A stretch of 64,000 nucleotides of DNA, taken from Candidatus Iainarchaeum sp. Its GTDB lineage: Archaea; Iainarchaeota; Iainarchaeia; Iainarchaeales; UBA10219. Below the pieces are notes generated by a model, which saw only the letters and a list, made by a program, of their open reading frames with translations, did no database searches and was not told the DNA's origin. The stretch's first letter is position 1. Each line of letters starts with the position of its first letter. Location of the stretch: the NCBI GenBank assembly GCA_018304425.1, contig JAGVWE010000006.1:71281-135280 (forward strand), in the 5' to 3' direction. Made by a program: the position numbers and the translations under genes. Positions 57,735 through 64,000 of the stretch are shown one piece after another.

Positions 57735-58718
57735 ATGCAGGTGGACGCGGAACAACGCAAGTGGCTGGAAAAAATCGGGATTCCCCTGGCCATCGCCCTG
57801 GTACTGGTGGCGATAGCCTTTTTTGTCCTCAGTGACCGGCTGGAGGGGCTCCGCCAGGACCTCCGCACGGAGGCCGGGAAAAACGCTGAAGCGCTGGCCG
57901 CGCTCGAGAAAGCCCAGAAAGGCGAGCTGGCCACGCTGCGGCAAGGCGTGGAAGCCAAGGCCGAGGAACTGGAGGCAGCGGACACCGCGTTGGCCGCCCA
58001 ACTCGAGTTGACCACGCAGCAGACCAACCAGACCTTTGAATCCGTGGCCAGCACGATGGAGGCATTGGAAGCCAAGCGGAGCAGCGAGTTGACCGCGCTC
58101 AAGGACCAGGTGTCCGGTTTGAGCCTCGAGGCGGGGGACTTTTCGGGCATCGTGGACGAGCTGATTCCGAAGGTCGTGAGCATCAAGAGCCAGGGCAGCC
58201 TGGCCAGCGGCGCGATTTTCCGGCAGGACGGCTTCATCGTCACGAACTACCACGTCATCGAGGGCAAGACCGACATCAGCATAACGCTTTCAAACAAGAA
58301 ACAGTACAAGGCGGAAATCATCGGCTTCAACCAGGACAACGACTTGGCCGTGCTGAAAGTGGAGCGCACGGGCCTGCGGTTCTTCGAGTTCGGGAACAGC
58401 GACAACGTCAAGGTCGGCGAGAAAGTGCTGGCGCTTGGAAACCCCTTGGGCCTGGACTTCACGGTCACGCAGGGCATCGTCTCGGCCAAGAACCGCAAGA
58501 TTTCAGGGCTGCCCGGGGAGTTCATCCAAACGGACGTGCCCATCAACCCCGGGAACTCGGGCGGGCCCCTCGTGAACAAGGCAGGGGAGCTCATCGGCAT
58601 CAACACCCTGAAAGTCAAGGACCAGGAGAGCCTGGGCTTCGCCATCCCCAGCAACTTCGCGCGCTCCAACGCCGAGGAAATCATCCGCAAGTGGGAAGCG
58701 AAAGAAGCGCAGGGGTAA
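57735..58718 (+). CDS. HtrA/DegP-like serine protease, membrane-anchored, without PDZ domain
   Basis: 327 aa from ATG 57735, with GAAGGGTGGG as ribosome-binding site. N-terminal membrane helix (IPLAIALVLVAIAFFVL), then a coiled coil of about 100 aa, then a trypsin-like domain with the complete triad: H173 in TNYHVI, D203 in NDLAVLKV, S275 in NPGNSGGPLV. GIVSAKNRKISGLPGEFIQTDVPI is the HtrA signature. Ends after the protease domain, with no PDZ. Likely an extracytoplasmic quality-control or sheddase protein. Confidence 0.87.
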   Translation: MQVDAEQRKWLEKIGIPLAIALVLVAIAFFVLSDRLEGLRQDLRTEAGKNAEALAALEKAQKGELATLRQGVEAKAEELEAADTALAAQLELTTQQTNQTFESVASTMEALEAKRSSELTALKDQVSGLSLEAGDFSGIVDELIPKVVSIKSQGSLASGAIFRQDGFIVTNYHVIEGKTDISITLSNKKQYKAEIIGFNQDNDLAVLKVERTGLRFFEFGNSDNVKVGEKVLALGNPLGLDFTVTQGIVSAKNRKISGLPGEFIQTDVPINPGNSGGPLVNKAGELIGINTLKVKDQESLGFAIPSNFARSNAEEIIRKWEAKEAQG

Positions 58719-58726
58719 CAGCAAGC

Positions 58727-58797
58727 GGGCTATGCGGTGGGGCCGGGATTCCCTGGCCCGGCCAGGACGGGCGAACCCGGGACGGACGGACTAGCCC
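58727..58797 (+). ncRNA. Candidate structured RNA with a three-way fold
   Basis: GGGCTA (58727-58732) can pair with TAGCCC (58792-58797), enclosing two hairpins: GGCCGGG/CCCGGCC with a 9-nt loop (58741-58763) and CGGG-CGAA-CCCG (58768-58779). The CGAA loop is tetraloop-like. I do not recognise it; it is not a tRNA (no T-loop) and I could not match an SRP or RNase P RNA core. It may be only a GC-rich 3' region between convergent genes. Confidence 0.35.
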
Positions 58798-58800
58798 TTA

Positions 58801-58817
58801 GCTGCCTATCAGGCAGC
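58801..58817 (+). terminator. Perfect hairpin between convergent genes
   Basis: GCTGCCT-ATC-AGGCAGC, 7-bp stem with a 3-nt loop, followed by a T-rich run (CGTTCTTTTCCC). Suited to ending transcription of the HtrA-like gene. The remainder, 58818-58935, shows no gene; a TTTAAAAAC box at about 58890 has no clear target. Confidence 0.45.
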
Positions 58818-58935
58818 CGTTCTTTTCCCGCCTCCATCAAGACGGGATTGATTTTAATCCAAAGCCAGCCGATAGACTAACCATTGAAGCGTTTAAAAAC
58901 AAAAGGAGACCTGATTTCCGGTGCGGATTGCTGAA

Positions 58936-59574
58936 TCAGGGCTTTTTGTAAGCCGACCAGTTGAAGGGAATGACTGCGCCCTGGGCCACGAGTTTGGCGT
59001 CCGGGAACAACCGCCGCAGGTCTTCGGCCGTCAGCAGGTCGGTGTCGAGGAACACTTCGCTTCGATGCGCGTCCAAGCCAAAGGCTTTCGCGCACCAGCG
59101 TTGCATGCCCTTGGGGAGGAAGTGAAAGAACGGCAAATGGTAGTGCACGTCCAGGGGAAACCACTTGTTGGGGGTCGACACCCAGTAGCTTTTCCCGACC
59201 CTTCGGACTTCGTCGGCGAAGGCCTGCCAGTTTTCTTTGCCCACGTGTTCCAGCGTGGCATTCGAGTACACGATGTCGAGGGCCTGGTCCTTGAAGGGCA
59301 GCCTGCAACCGTTTCCCACGATGACGTGCGGCACTTCCCTCCCGTTCCAGGTCCTGCGGCCCTGCCACTCCAAGAGGTTCAAGACCAGGAGGCGGTCCTT
59401 GAAGGGAAACCATTCAAAGAAGTCCTGGCCCGCGCCCACGTCCAGCACGCGCTTGCCGGGGGTCGGCTGGAGTTCACGGGAAAACAAGGCAAACCGCTCG
59501 GTCCGCGCCCGGTCCGAGTAACCGGACTGGATGCCTTTGACGAAGCGGCTGAAGAACGCCAGCATGAAAACCAT
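58936..59574 (-). CDS. Class I SAM-dependent methyltransferase
   Basis: 212 aa from ATG 59574 (VFMLAFFSRFVKGIQSGYSD); the extra 69 residues of the longer frame would run through the tRNA and hairpins and are rejected. Motif I RVLDVGAGQDFFEWF, second motif LNLLEWQG, then GNGCRLPFKDQALDIVYSNATLEHVGKENWQAFADEVRRVGKSYWVSTPN. Small-molecule or glycan methyltransferase type; target unknown. Confidence 0.76.
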   Translation of the reverse strand: MVFMLAFFSRFVKGIQSGYSDRARTERFALFSRELQPTPGKRVLDVGAGQDFFEWFPFKDRLLVLNLLEWQGRRTWNGREVPHVIVGNGCRLPFKDQALDIVYSNATLEHVGKENWQAFADEVRRVGKSYWVSTPNKWFPLDVHYHLPFFHFLPKGMQRWCAKAFGLDAHRSEVFLDTDLLTAEDLRRLFPDAKLVAQGAVIPFNWSAYKKP

Positions 59575-59666
59575 CCGCTGCCCTTGCCGGCACGCGAACC
59601 ATTTATGCCCCGTTGAGCCCCCCACAGGGGCGAAACAGGGCACGCCCGCGCGCATCCGGCGCATGT

Positions 59667-59689
59667 CGTGCCATGCAACGCATGGCACG
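59667..59689. repeat. 10-bp stem, 3-nt loop perfect hairpin
   Basis: CGTGCCATGC-AAC-GCATGGCACG followed by GTTTTT on the plus strand. Lies between tRNA-Gln and the methyltransferase gene. Could be a terminator or part of a small palindromic element. The rest of 59575-59732 shows no gene. Confidence 0.55.
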
Positions 59690-59702
59690 GTTTTTCCCCA
59701 GG

Positions 59703-59723
59703 CTTTTTGCCGAAGGCAAAAAG
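59703..59723 (-). terminator. Hairpin downstream of tRNA-Gln
   Basis: On either strand CTTTTTGCC pairs with GGCAAAAAG across a 3-nt loop (9-bp stem with a T run in the arm). It starts about 10 nt past the 3' end of the minus-strand tRNA, as a terminator would. Confidence 0.5.
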
Positions 59724-59732
59724 GCTGGCGGA

Positions 59733-59805
59733 TAGCCCCAAGGAGATTCGAACTCCTGTCTGCAGGGTCAGAGCCTGCCATCCTTGGCCACTAGACGATG
59801 GGGCT
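59733..59805 (-). tRNA. tRNA-Gln (anticodon CTG)
   Basis: 73 nt cloverleaf on the minus strand: acceptor AGCCCCA/TGGGGCT with discriminator A, D-arm with TAGTGG, anticodon stem GCAGG/CCTGC enclosing loop CTCTGAC (CTG at 34-36, reading CAG), T-arm AGGAG-TTCGAAT-CTCCT. The 3' CCA is not encoded. No intron seen. Confidence 0.93.
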
Positions 59806-59882
59806 AAATGAAGCGACAAAAAAACGGGTCTGACACCTAGTCTGGCTGGCGAATGCTTTTAAGGCTTATTGGGGGGCAAAGC

Positions 59883-60581
59883 TCAGCACATTGCCTTGGC
59901 TTCCGCCGGGACGAATTGCTGCATGACCCCGTCGAGGAAGCCCCACATGGCGTCAACGGCTTGGTTGACGGCTTGGATGGCCTTTGCTTCGTCTTCCTTG
60001 GATTGCACGGCTTCCGCCAGCAGGTGGCGCCAGGCGTTCGAGTGCTGGACGTCCGCAATGGCGTGGGTGGAGAAAAAGCCCAGGCTCTTCGCGTCGGACA
60101 AGCCGTAGAACTTGCGGAGGCCGTCCATCTTGGACTCGGACACCGCGGGCAGCATGGCCTCATAGGCCAGCAGGGCAGCCAAGCCCTCCAGGTAAGAGCC
60201 TTTCGTCAACCGCGTGAACGCGTTGACTTCGGCGGCGGTTTCCCGGATGGGAACGGCCGTGGTTGCCTGTGCCTCGTTCAAGCCCAGGCCTTCCGCGAAG
60301 TCCAGCCACAACCGGGTGTGCGGCTTGGGGTTGGCCGGGTTTTGGCCCAACTCGTCGCGGAGGTTTTCCCGGATGGCTTGCCGTGCCTCTTCCGAGGGCG
60401 CGAGGGCCAACAGGTTTTGGAGGTAAGCGGGGAACGCGCGTTCCAGGTGATAGTATTGGCGTGCGTACTCGCGGAGGCTCTCCCTTGAAAGCCCGCCCTG
60501 GCTCCACACCTGGTAGAATGGATGCCGGGTCAGGGACCGTTCCACGAGTATTTCCTCGATTGCCTGAATGAATGCAGTCAT
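59883..60581 (-). CDS. CADD-like diiron protein, possible p-aminobenzoate synthase
   Basis: 232 aa, TenA/PqqC-superfamily helical bundle. It follows Chlamydia CADD closely (HPFYQVWSQGGLSRESLREYARQYYHLERAFPAYL). The expected metal ligands are present: E77, H88, E141, H173, D177, H180, nearly the same numbers as in CADD, as are Y23 (CADD Tyr27, the residue consumed to form pABA) and K151 (CADD Lys152). CADD is a self-sacrificing enzyme that makes pABA from its own Tyr; here pABA would serve a pterin cofactor. Recollected residue roles should be checked. Confidence 0.72.
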   Translation of the reverse strand: MTAFIQAIEEILVERSLTRHPFYQVWSQGGLSRESLREYARQYYHLERAFPAYLQNLLALAPSEEARQAIRENLRDELGQNPANPKPHTRLWLDFAEGLGLNEAQATTAVPIRETAAEVNAFTRLTKGSYLEGLAALLAYEAMLPAVSESKMDGLRKFYGLSDAKSLGFFSTHAIADVQHSNAWRHLLAEAVQSKEDEAKAIQAVNQAVDAMWGFLDGVMQQFVPAEAKAMC

Positions 60582-60618
60582 GCTTGCTCCCCCTTTAGCC
60601 GTTAAAAGCTAAGCGTAA

Positions 60619-61323
60619 TCATTTCCCGAAATTGCGTTGCGTGGACTCGTAGAAGTCAATGGCTTCGGCGAGGTCTTGTTGCGTGAGTTCGGGCCAGTAC
60701 TTGTCCATGAAGTACAACTCGGAGTAAGCGGACTGGTAGCTGAGGAAGCCGGACAACCTCCTTTGGCCGCCGGTGCGGATGATGAGGTCGGGGTCCGGGT
60801 AGTCCGCGTAGAGGTATTGCTTGAACGCGCGCTCGTCGATGGATTCGGCGCTCACTTTCTTGGAGCCGATGTCCCGGGCGAGGTGCTTGGCCGCGTCCAC
60901 GACCTCGGCTTGCCCGGAATAGCATAGGGCGACGTTCATGGTCTTGTTCTTGAAATTTTCCGTGAATTCCTCGGCGCGCGCCATCTTTTGCTGCAGGTTC
61001 TGGGGGAAGAGGCTCGTGCGGCCGATGAACTTCAAGCGGATTTGGTTGGCGTCGAAGAGGCTTCCCTCTTTCACCTTGTCGAGTTCGTGTTCGAAGATTT
61101 TGAACAGCACCTGGAGTTCGAGTTGGCTGCGGTTCCGGAAGTTGTCGAGGGCCAGCGCCCAAAACGTTCCCGTCTTGATGTGCGGGTAGTTCAGGGTCCA
61201 CTGGAGGACGTCCCAGGCTTTTTGCGCGCCCCGGAAGTAGCCGTCGAAGAGGTTGAGCCCCATTTTCTTGGCGTACCGCCGGTTGCCGTCGGGAATGAAG
61301 GCAATAGAAGTCAGTTCAGTCAC
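60619..61323 (-). CDS. uppS: cis-Prenyltransferase (undecaprenyl/dolichyl diphosphate synthase)
   Basis: 234 aa from a GTG start (61321-61323). Conserved region I is IAFIPDGNRRYAKKMG (catalytic Asp), then ALALDNFRNRSQLELQVL (a variant of the region III ...LYAFSTENWKR block), and region V PDPDLIIRTGGQRRLSGFLSYQSAYSELYF. Makes the long-chain polyprenyl diphosphate used as lipid carrier for the glycan enzymes of the left part of the window. Region V has GFLSYQ in place of the common NFLLWQ, a normal variant. Confidence 0.9.
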   Translation of the reverse strand: MTELTSIAFIPDGNRRYAKKMGLNLFDGYFRGAQKAWDVLQWTLNYPHIKTGTFWALALDNFRNRSQLELQVLFKIFEHELDKVKEGSLFDANQIRLKFIGRTSLFPQNLQQKMARAEEFTENFKNKTMNVALCYSGQAEVVDAAKHLARDIGSKKVSAESIDERAFKQYLYADYPDPDLIIRTGGQRRLSGFLSYQSAYSELYFMDKYWPELTQQDLAEAIDFYESTQRNFGK

Positions 61324-61407
61324 AAGGCCACCCGATTACTCCCGTCATGCAAGGAAATTGACTATTATTAGATAACAATTTATATTTATAAACGTATGCT
61401 GGCCAAA

Positions 61408-61433
61408 CCGGCTTTATAGCCCTTATAAGCCGG
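61408..61433. repeat. Inverted repeat upstream of tnpB
   Basis: CCGGCTTTATA and TATAAGCCGG pair over 10 bp with one bulged T and a GCCCT loop. It lies about 105 nt before tnpB in an A/T-rich 216-bp gap (61324-61539) and may be the left-end structure of the element. Confidence 0.45.
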
Positions 61434-61523
61434 ATTAAAGCAAAATTGTGAAAAGCACCCCCTACCGTAGTTCCATGGCGCTGGCACCGGAAATCTACTG
61501 TTCCGAAACGTTTAAACCCCTGA

Positions 61524-61541
61524 ATGAAGCAATTGCTTCAT
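61524..61541. promoter_or_regulatory. 18-bp perfect palindrome overlapping the tnpB start
   Basis: ATGAAGCAATTGCTTCAT, whose last bases are the first bases of the ATG at 61540. It could sequester the start or bind a dimeric repressor, keeping TnpB expression low. Confidence 0.55.
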
Positions 61542-62742
61542 GTGGCTCGTCAAAACAGTCCGAGTCAAAGCCTTTGAGCCGACCAGGGTCAAAAAACAGT
61601 TCATGGCGTTGTTGCTTGAAAACAGTAGACTAATGAACGAATACCTCTCGCTGATGCAGGCCCATCAAACGACTTCCAAGCAGCACCTGCACTTGCTGAG
61701 CTATGAAAGATTAACCCAGGCACTCAAGTTGCCAGCAGCGGTTGTTCAAACCGCAAGAGACAAGGCAGTGCAAATTTATCGCTCCCACCTTGCCATGAAA
61801 AAGGATGGGCCTGATTGCAAGCTACCGTGTTTCCGTATGACGACTCCCGTCCGCCTAGACAGAAGATGCTTCAACATCATTGAAACAAAGAACAAGTTGA
61901 CTTATGTTGCCGCAATGAGCGTAAAGGGCGGGCGCGTGCATGTTCCCTTGCTTGGACAGCGTTATCAATACAGGCAACTGAGAAAAATAGTCGCAGGGGA
62001 ATTAAAACTTGGTTCGGTGGAGCTAGTGAAAAGAGGCAAGGATTTCTATTTTCATCTCGCGATAAAAAAAGAAACCCCGGACATTGACCCGGATTACAGT
62101 TATACGCCTGTAGGCGTTGACCTTGGCCTAATCAACCTTTCAACTTCCGTGATTTTGAAAGGGGGGCGGCCATGCAACATACTCTTTCAACGTGGTGGCA
62201 ACGCCCTGGAAATGCGCAAGCGGTTCGCAACTTTCCGCGCGTCCCTGTCAAGAGCCGGGAAATTCCGACGTATCAGGGAAACAACGGGAAAGGAACGGCG
62301 ATGCATGCGCGACATCAACCACAAAATAAGCAAGTCCATCCTTGCACAGGCAAACCAAACAGAAAAGCCGATAATCGTGATGGAGCGGCTTACCTACATC
62401 CGTGAAAGAATCCACAGGGGAAAAAAATTGAACGCAATGCTGCATAGTTGGGCTTTCGCTCAATTACAGGAATTCATAGCCTATAAAGCTGCCTGGGCCG
62501 GCATCCCGGTGATGTATATAAACCCAAAATACACCTCCCAGCAATGCAATAAATGCGGTTTCACGTCAAAAGCCAATAGGCTGGGGAGAAGCTTTAAGTG
62601 TGGAGACTGCGGATATGAATTAAACGCCGACTTGAATGCAGCCATCAACATTGCCAAGGCATATAAGAACTTTGCACCAGGCTATAGGTCCGGTGCATTG
62701 GGCGCACGTGACAGCGCCTTAACCCTGCAAGCAAGGGCTTGA
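61540..62742 (+). CDS. tnpB: TnpB RNA-guided nuclease (IS1341/OrfB type)
   Basis: 400 aa, normal size. RuvC catalytic residues are intact: D194 in GVDLGLINLST, E282 in IVMERL and D364 in LNADLNAA. Zinc ribbon C336-x2-C339...C354-x2-C357 (CNKCGF, CGDCGY). N-terminal wedge region with VKTVRVKAFEPTRVKKQFMALLLENSRLMNEY. TnpB enzymes cut DNA guided by an RNA from the element's right end; here that RNA would begin in the 3' part of the gene and run past 62742. Appears functional by motif. Confidence 0.93.
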   Translation: MWLVKTVRVKAFEPTRVKKQFMALLLENSRLMNEYLSLMQAHQTTSKQHLHLLSYERLTQALKLPAAVVQTARDKAVQIYRSHLAMKKDGPDCKLPCFRMTTPVRLDRRCFNIIETKNKLTYVAAMSVKGGRVHVPLLGQRYQYRQLRKIVAGELKLGSVELVKRGKDFYFHLAIKKETPDIDPDYSYTPVGVDLGLINLSTSVILKGGRPCNILFQRGGNALEMRKRFATFRASLSRAGKFRRIRETTGKERRCMRDINHKISKSILAQANQTEKPIIVMERLTYIRERIHRGKKLNAMLHSWAFAQLQEFIAYKAAWAGIPVMYINPKYTSQQCNKCGFTSKANRLGRSFKCGDCGYELNADLNAAINIAKAYKNFAPGYRSGALGARDSALTLQARA

Positions 62743-62802
62743 CTGGGAAGCACGCGCAAGCGGGCATGTCACAAACGTATCCCCTATGAGAGGCTTTAAA
62801 TC

Positions 62803-63039
62803 GTGACGCCGAACAGGCAAGCAGAGGTCCAAAAAATCGTGGCCGAATTAAGGCAAAAAATACAGGAAATAGAGGAGCTAAAGGAACGGTTAAACCGCTT
62901 CCAAAGGTCTCCCTTTTCGGCGGAAAAAAGCCGCGCTATGCTGGAGGAAATAAAGGTTCCCAGCCTCGAAGCCCTCCGGGAAACCGAGCGGGAGGCCAGG
63001 GCCGCGTACCAGGGGAAGGCCAGGGCCGCGGCCAAGTGA
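62803..63039 (+). CDS. Small coiled-coil protein
   Basis: 78 aa from GTG 62803. Helical throughout, with heptad character (RQAEVQKIVAELRQKIQEIEELKERLNRFQ). No named domain. A TATA-like CTTTAAATCG lies just before it. Its stop overlaps the GTG of the DUF192 gene by 4 nt, so the two are co-expressed. Confidence 0.6.
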   Translation: MTPNRQAEVQKIVAELRQKIQEIEELKERLNRFQRSPFSAEKSRAMLEEIKVPSLEALRETEREARAAYQGKARAAAK

Positions 63040-63398
63040 ACTCCATGCCCTTGTTCAACCGGTCCACGGGAGAAAAACTCGTTGACCGCGTGCGCGTGGC
63101 AAAGGGTTTGTGGGCGCAGTTCCAGGGCCTCATGTTCGAGCGTCCCAGCCGGTTCGATTACGCGCTGGTGTTCCCGTTGCCCTTCGAGTCCAGGGTGGGG
63201 GCCAGCGTGCACATGTTGTTCGTGTTCTTTTCCCTGGACCTTGTTTTTTTGGACAAGGCCAAGCGCGTGGTGGACAAAAAGGAAAACTTCAAGCCCTTCA
63301 GCCTCAATTACACGCCGAAAAAGCCCGCCAGGTACTTCATCGAGTTGCCGGCCGGTCTCGGACAGGGGATTCGGCTGGGGGACGAGTTGACCTGGTGA
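63036..63398 (+). CDS. DUF192 family protein
   Basis: 120 aa from GTG 63036 (or ATG 63045). RVRVAKGLWAQFQGLMFERPSRFDYALVFPLP is the DUF192 start (A..RG.MFR), with SVHMLFVFFSLDLVFLDKAKRVVD (the 'IHMfFM.fpiDvvFLD..g.Vv' block) and ARYFIELPAG.....IRLGDEL. Small beta-barrel proteins of unknown function, frequently exported elsewhere but lacking a signal peptide here. Confidence 0.85.
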   Translation: MNSMPLFNRSTGEKLVDRVRVAKGLWAQFQGLMFERPSRFDYALVFPLPFESRVGASVHMLFVFFSLDLVFLDKAKRVVDKKENFKPFSLNYTPKKPARYFIELPAGLGQGIRLGDELTW

Positions 63399-63419
63399 AC
63401 CAGGGGAAAAAATATTTAT

Positions 63420-63438
63420 GTCCCGCCGTAGGCGGGAC
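63420..63438 (+). repeat. 8-bp stem, 3-nt loop hairpin
   Basis: GTCCCGCC-GTA-GGCGGGAC, a perfect inverted repeat just after the DUF192 gene. Same architecture (long stem, 3-nt loop) as those at 58801, 59667 and 59703. Confidence 0.6.
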
Positions 63439-63448
63439 GACGTATAGC

Positions 63449-63477
63449 GCGCAGCCGGCGCTCTCGTCCGGCTGCGC
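63449..63477 (+). repeat. 10-bp stem hairpin
   Basis: GCGCAGCCGG (63449-63458) and CCGGCTGCGC (63468-63477) with a 9-nt loop. Second of a tandem hairpin pair between DUF192 and the DsbA-like gene. Confidence 0.6.
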
Positions 63478-63486
63478 ATATCGTTA

Positions 63487-63497
63487 GTTATTTAAAC
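63487..63497 (+). promoter_or_regulatory. TATA-like box of the DsbA-like gene
   Basis: GTTATTTAAAC, about 24 nt before the upstream ATG 63514 and 60 nt before ATG 63553. A GGGGAGG Shine-Dalgarno sequence lies 8-16 nt before 63553. Confidence 0.45.
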
Positions 63498-63552
63498 TTG
63501 TGCGGTGGCAAGCATGTTTAGGGGTTCGTCCAAAGTTGGGGAGGCAAAAACG

Positions 63553-64000
63553 ATGTCAAACAACGACCAGAATTATTTGGCGCTTTCACTCATCATCGCG
63601 GCCCTCATCGTGGGCGGTTCCATGATTTGGGCGTCCAACAACCTTGTGGCGGGCGCGGACAGGCTGCAGGTCGCGGCTCCATCGACGGGCCTGGCCATCC
63701 TGCCGCCGCAGGCGCCGGAGCCAAGCGGCAACCAGCCCGAAGCGGCGCCGCCAGCGGCTGCCCCCACCGGCCCGGAAATGAAGGACTTGTTGAAGGACGC
63801 GGCCGGAAAGATGGGCAGAGACGATGCCCCTGTTCTTTTCGTCGAGTACTCGGACTTCCAGTGCCCGTTCTGCGGGCGATGGTATTCGGATTCGAAAGCC
63901 CAGTTGAAGCGGGACTACGTGGACACGGGCAAGGTCTTGTTCGTCTACAAGGACTATCCTTTGAGCTTCCCCCCCAACGCCGGCCCAGCCGCCAACGCGG
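63553..64000 (+). CDS. DsbA/thioredoxin-fold thiol oxidoreductase, 3'-truncated by window end
   Basis: At least 149 aa in the window, open to base 64000. N-terminal membrane anchor (ALSLIIAALIVGGSMIWASN), an Ala/Pro-rich linker, then a DsbA-like domain with FVEYSDFQCPFCGRWYSDSK; the CPFC pair is the redox site, as in the DsbA_4/BdbD-like group. Faces the cell exterior, where it could form disulfides in the cysteine-rich surface proteins of this region. ATG 63553 has a strong GGGGAGG site; ATG 63514 is in frame and possible. Confidence 0.88.
   Translation, partial: MSNNDQNYLALSLIIAALIVGGSMIWASNNLVAGADRLQVAAPSTGLAILPPQAPEPSGNQPEAAPPAAAPTGPEMKDLLKDAAGKMGRDDAPVLFVEYSDFQCPFCGRWYSDSKAQLKRDYVDTGKVLFVYKDYPLSFPPNAGPAANA

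Larger units (their letters stand above)
61408..62802 (+). mobile_element. IS1341-type (IS200/IS605 family) element carrying only tnpB
   Basis: A tnpB gene without a neighbouring tnpA Y1 transposase, flanked by inverted-repeat structures on the left and by a short non-coding stretch on the right (62743-62802: CAAGC/GCTTG near the tnpB end and a TTTAAATCG end-like string). Both ends are guesses; exact boundaries cannot be read without an empty site. Lower GC than its neighbours. Confidence 0.5.

Noticed and set aside
58727-58797. Reading the GC-rich fold as a second tRNA or an SRP RNA
   Set aside because: No T-loop (TTCRA) or proper anticodon arm, and no SRP core motif; kept only as an unnamed RNA candidate.
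59575-59781. Longer N-terminus for the methyltransferase at 58936-59574
   Set aside because: Would cover two hairpins and most of tRNA-Gln; extra residues show no conservation pattern.
61448-61633. 61-aa frame upstream of and overlapping tnpB
   Set aside because: Ser/Pro-rich shadow sequence that overlaps the tnpB start in another frame; composition unlike a protein.

Overview
The window looks archaeal. Evidence: a geranylgeranyl-lipid reductase (56426-57577), a short cis-prenyltransferase, archaeal-type MtnP and MtnA, KaiC-like and DUF2079 proteins, and many start codons about 20-30 nt downstream of A/T-rich TATA-like boxes (leaderless or near-leaderless genes). Coding DNA is fairly GC-rich, genes are tightly packed with ATGA overlaps, and several enzymes are bacterial in type (class II aldolase, FBPase I, heptose genes). 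This mix, plus the density of toxin-antitoxin modules and lineage-specific proteins, suggests a DPANN-type archaeon, perhaps Diapherotrites/Iainarchaeota-like. That placement is inference; no rRNA is present.

Bases 1-39,700 form a large surface-glycan locus. It opens with a CDP-paratose 2-epimerase-like gene (cut by the window edge) and a dTDP-rhamnose-4-epimerase-like gene set among toxin-antitoxin genes. Next come glycosyltransferases, GT-C-like membrane proteins, methyltransferases and a radical SAM protein (3.1-17.3 kb), then rfbF-rfbG (17.4-19.1 kb). A minus-strand operon (25.7 to 19.1 kb) encodes a UDP-HexNAc dehydrogenase, a flippase and all four GDP-D-glycero-D-manno-heptose enzymes. 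A second minus-strand operon (34.3 to 27.5 kb) encodes ugd, fbp, fba, a nucleotidyltransferase, a GalE-like epimerase, a UDP-xylose synthase-like enzyme and a glycosyltransferase, so gluconeogenesis sits directly on nucleotide-sugar supply.

At 34.3-37.2 kb, antitoxin-type DNA-binding modules are combined with sugar nucleotidyltransferases. One gene fuses a ribbon-helix-helix domain to a nucleotidyltransferase whose signature is degenerate. A UPF0175 gene overlaps an intact nucleotidyltransferase. Between them lies a PIN toxin whose antitoxin joins RHH and UPF0175. I regard this as the most novel arrangement in the window.

Bases 39.7-43.6 kb hold apt, mtnP, a class II aldolase and mtnA, a plausible salvage route (DHAP shunt) for 5'-methylthioadenosine/5'-deoxyadenosine. 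Bases 43.6-48.0 kb hold lineage-specific genes. Two large ones are paralogues, and three share a virtually identical promoter. From 48 to 58.7 kb lie cell-surface proteins with signal peptides and C-terminal anchors, a KaiC-like ATPase, the lipid reductase and an HtrA-like protease. The last part has a methyltransferase, tRNA-Gln(CTG), a CADD-like diiron protein, the cis-prenyltransferase, a TnpB element, a DUF192 gene and the start of a DsbA-like thiol oxidoreductase.

About eight toxin-antitoxin-like modules are scattered through the window, several directly upstream of glycan genes, most with palindromic operators. Two genes appear frameshifted (8731-9878 and 10076-10583).
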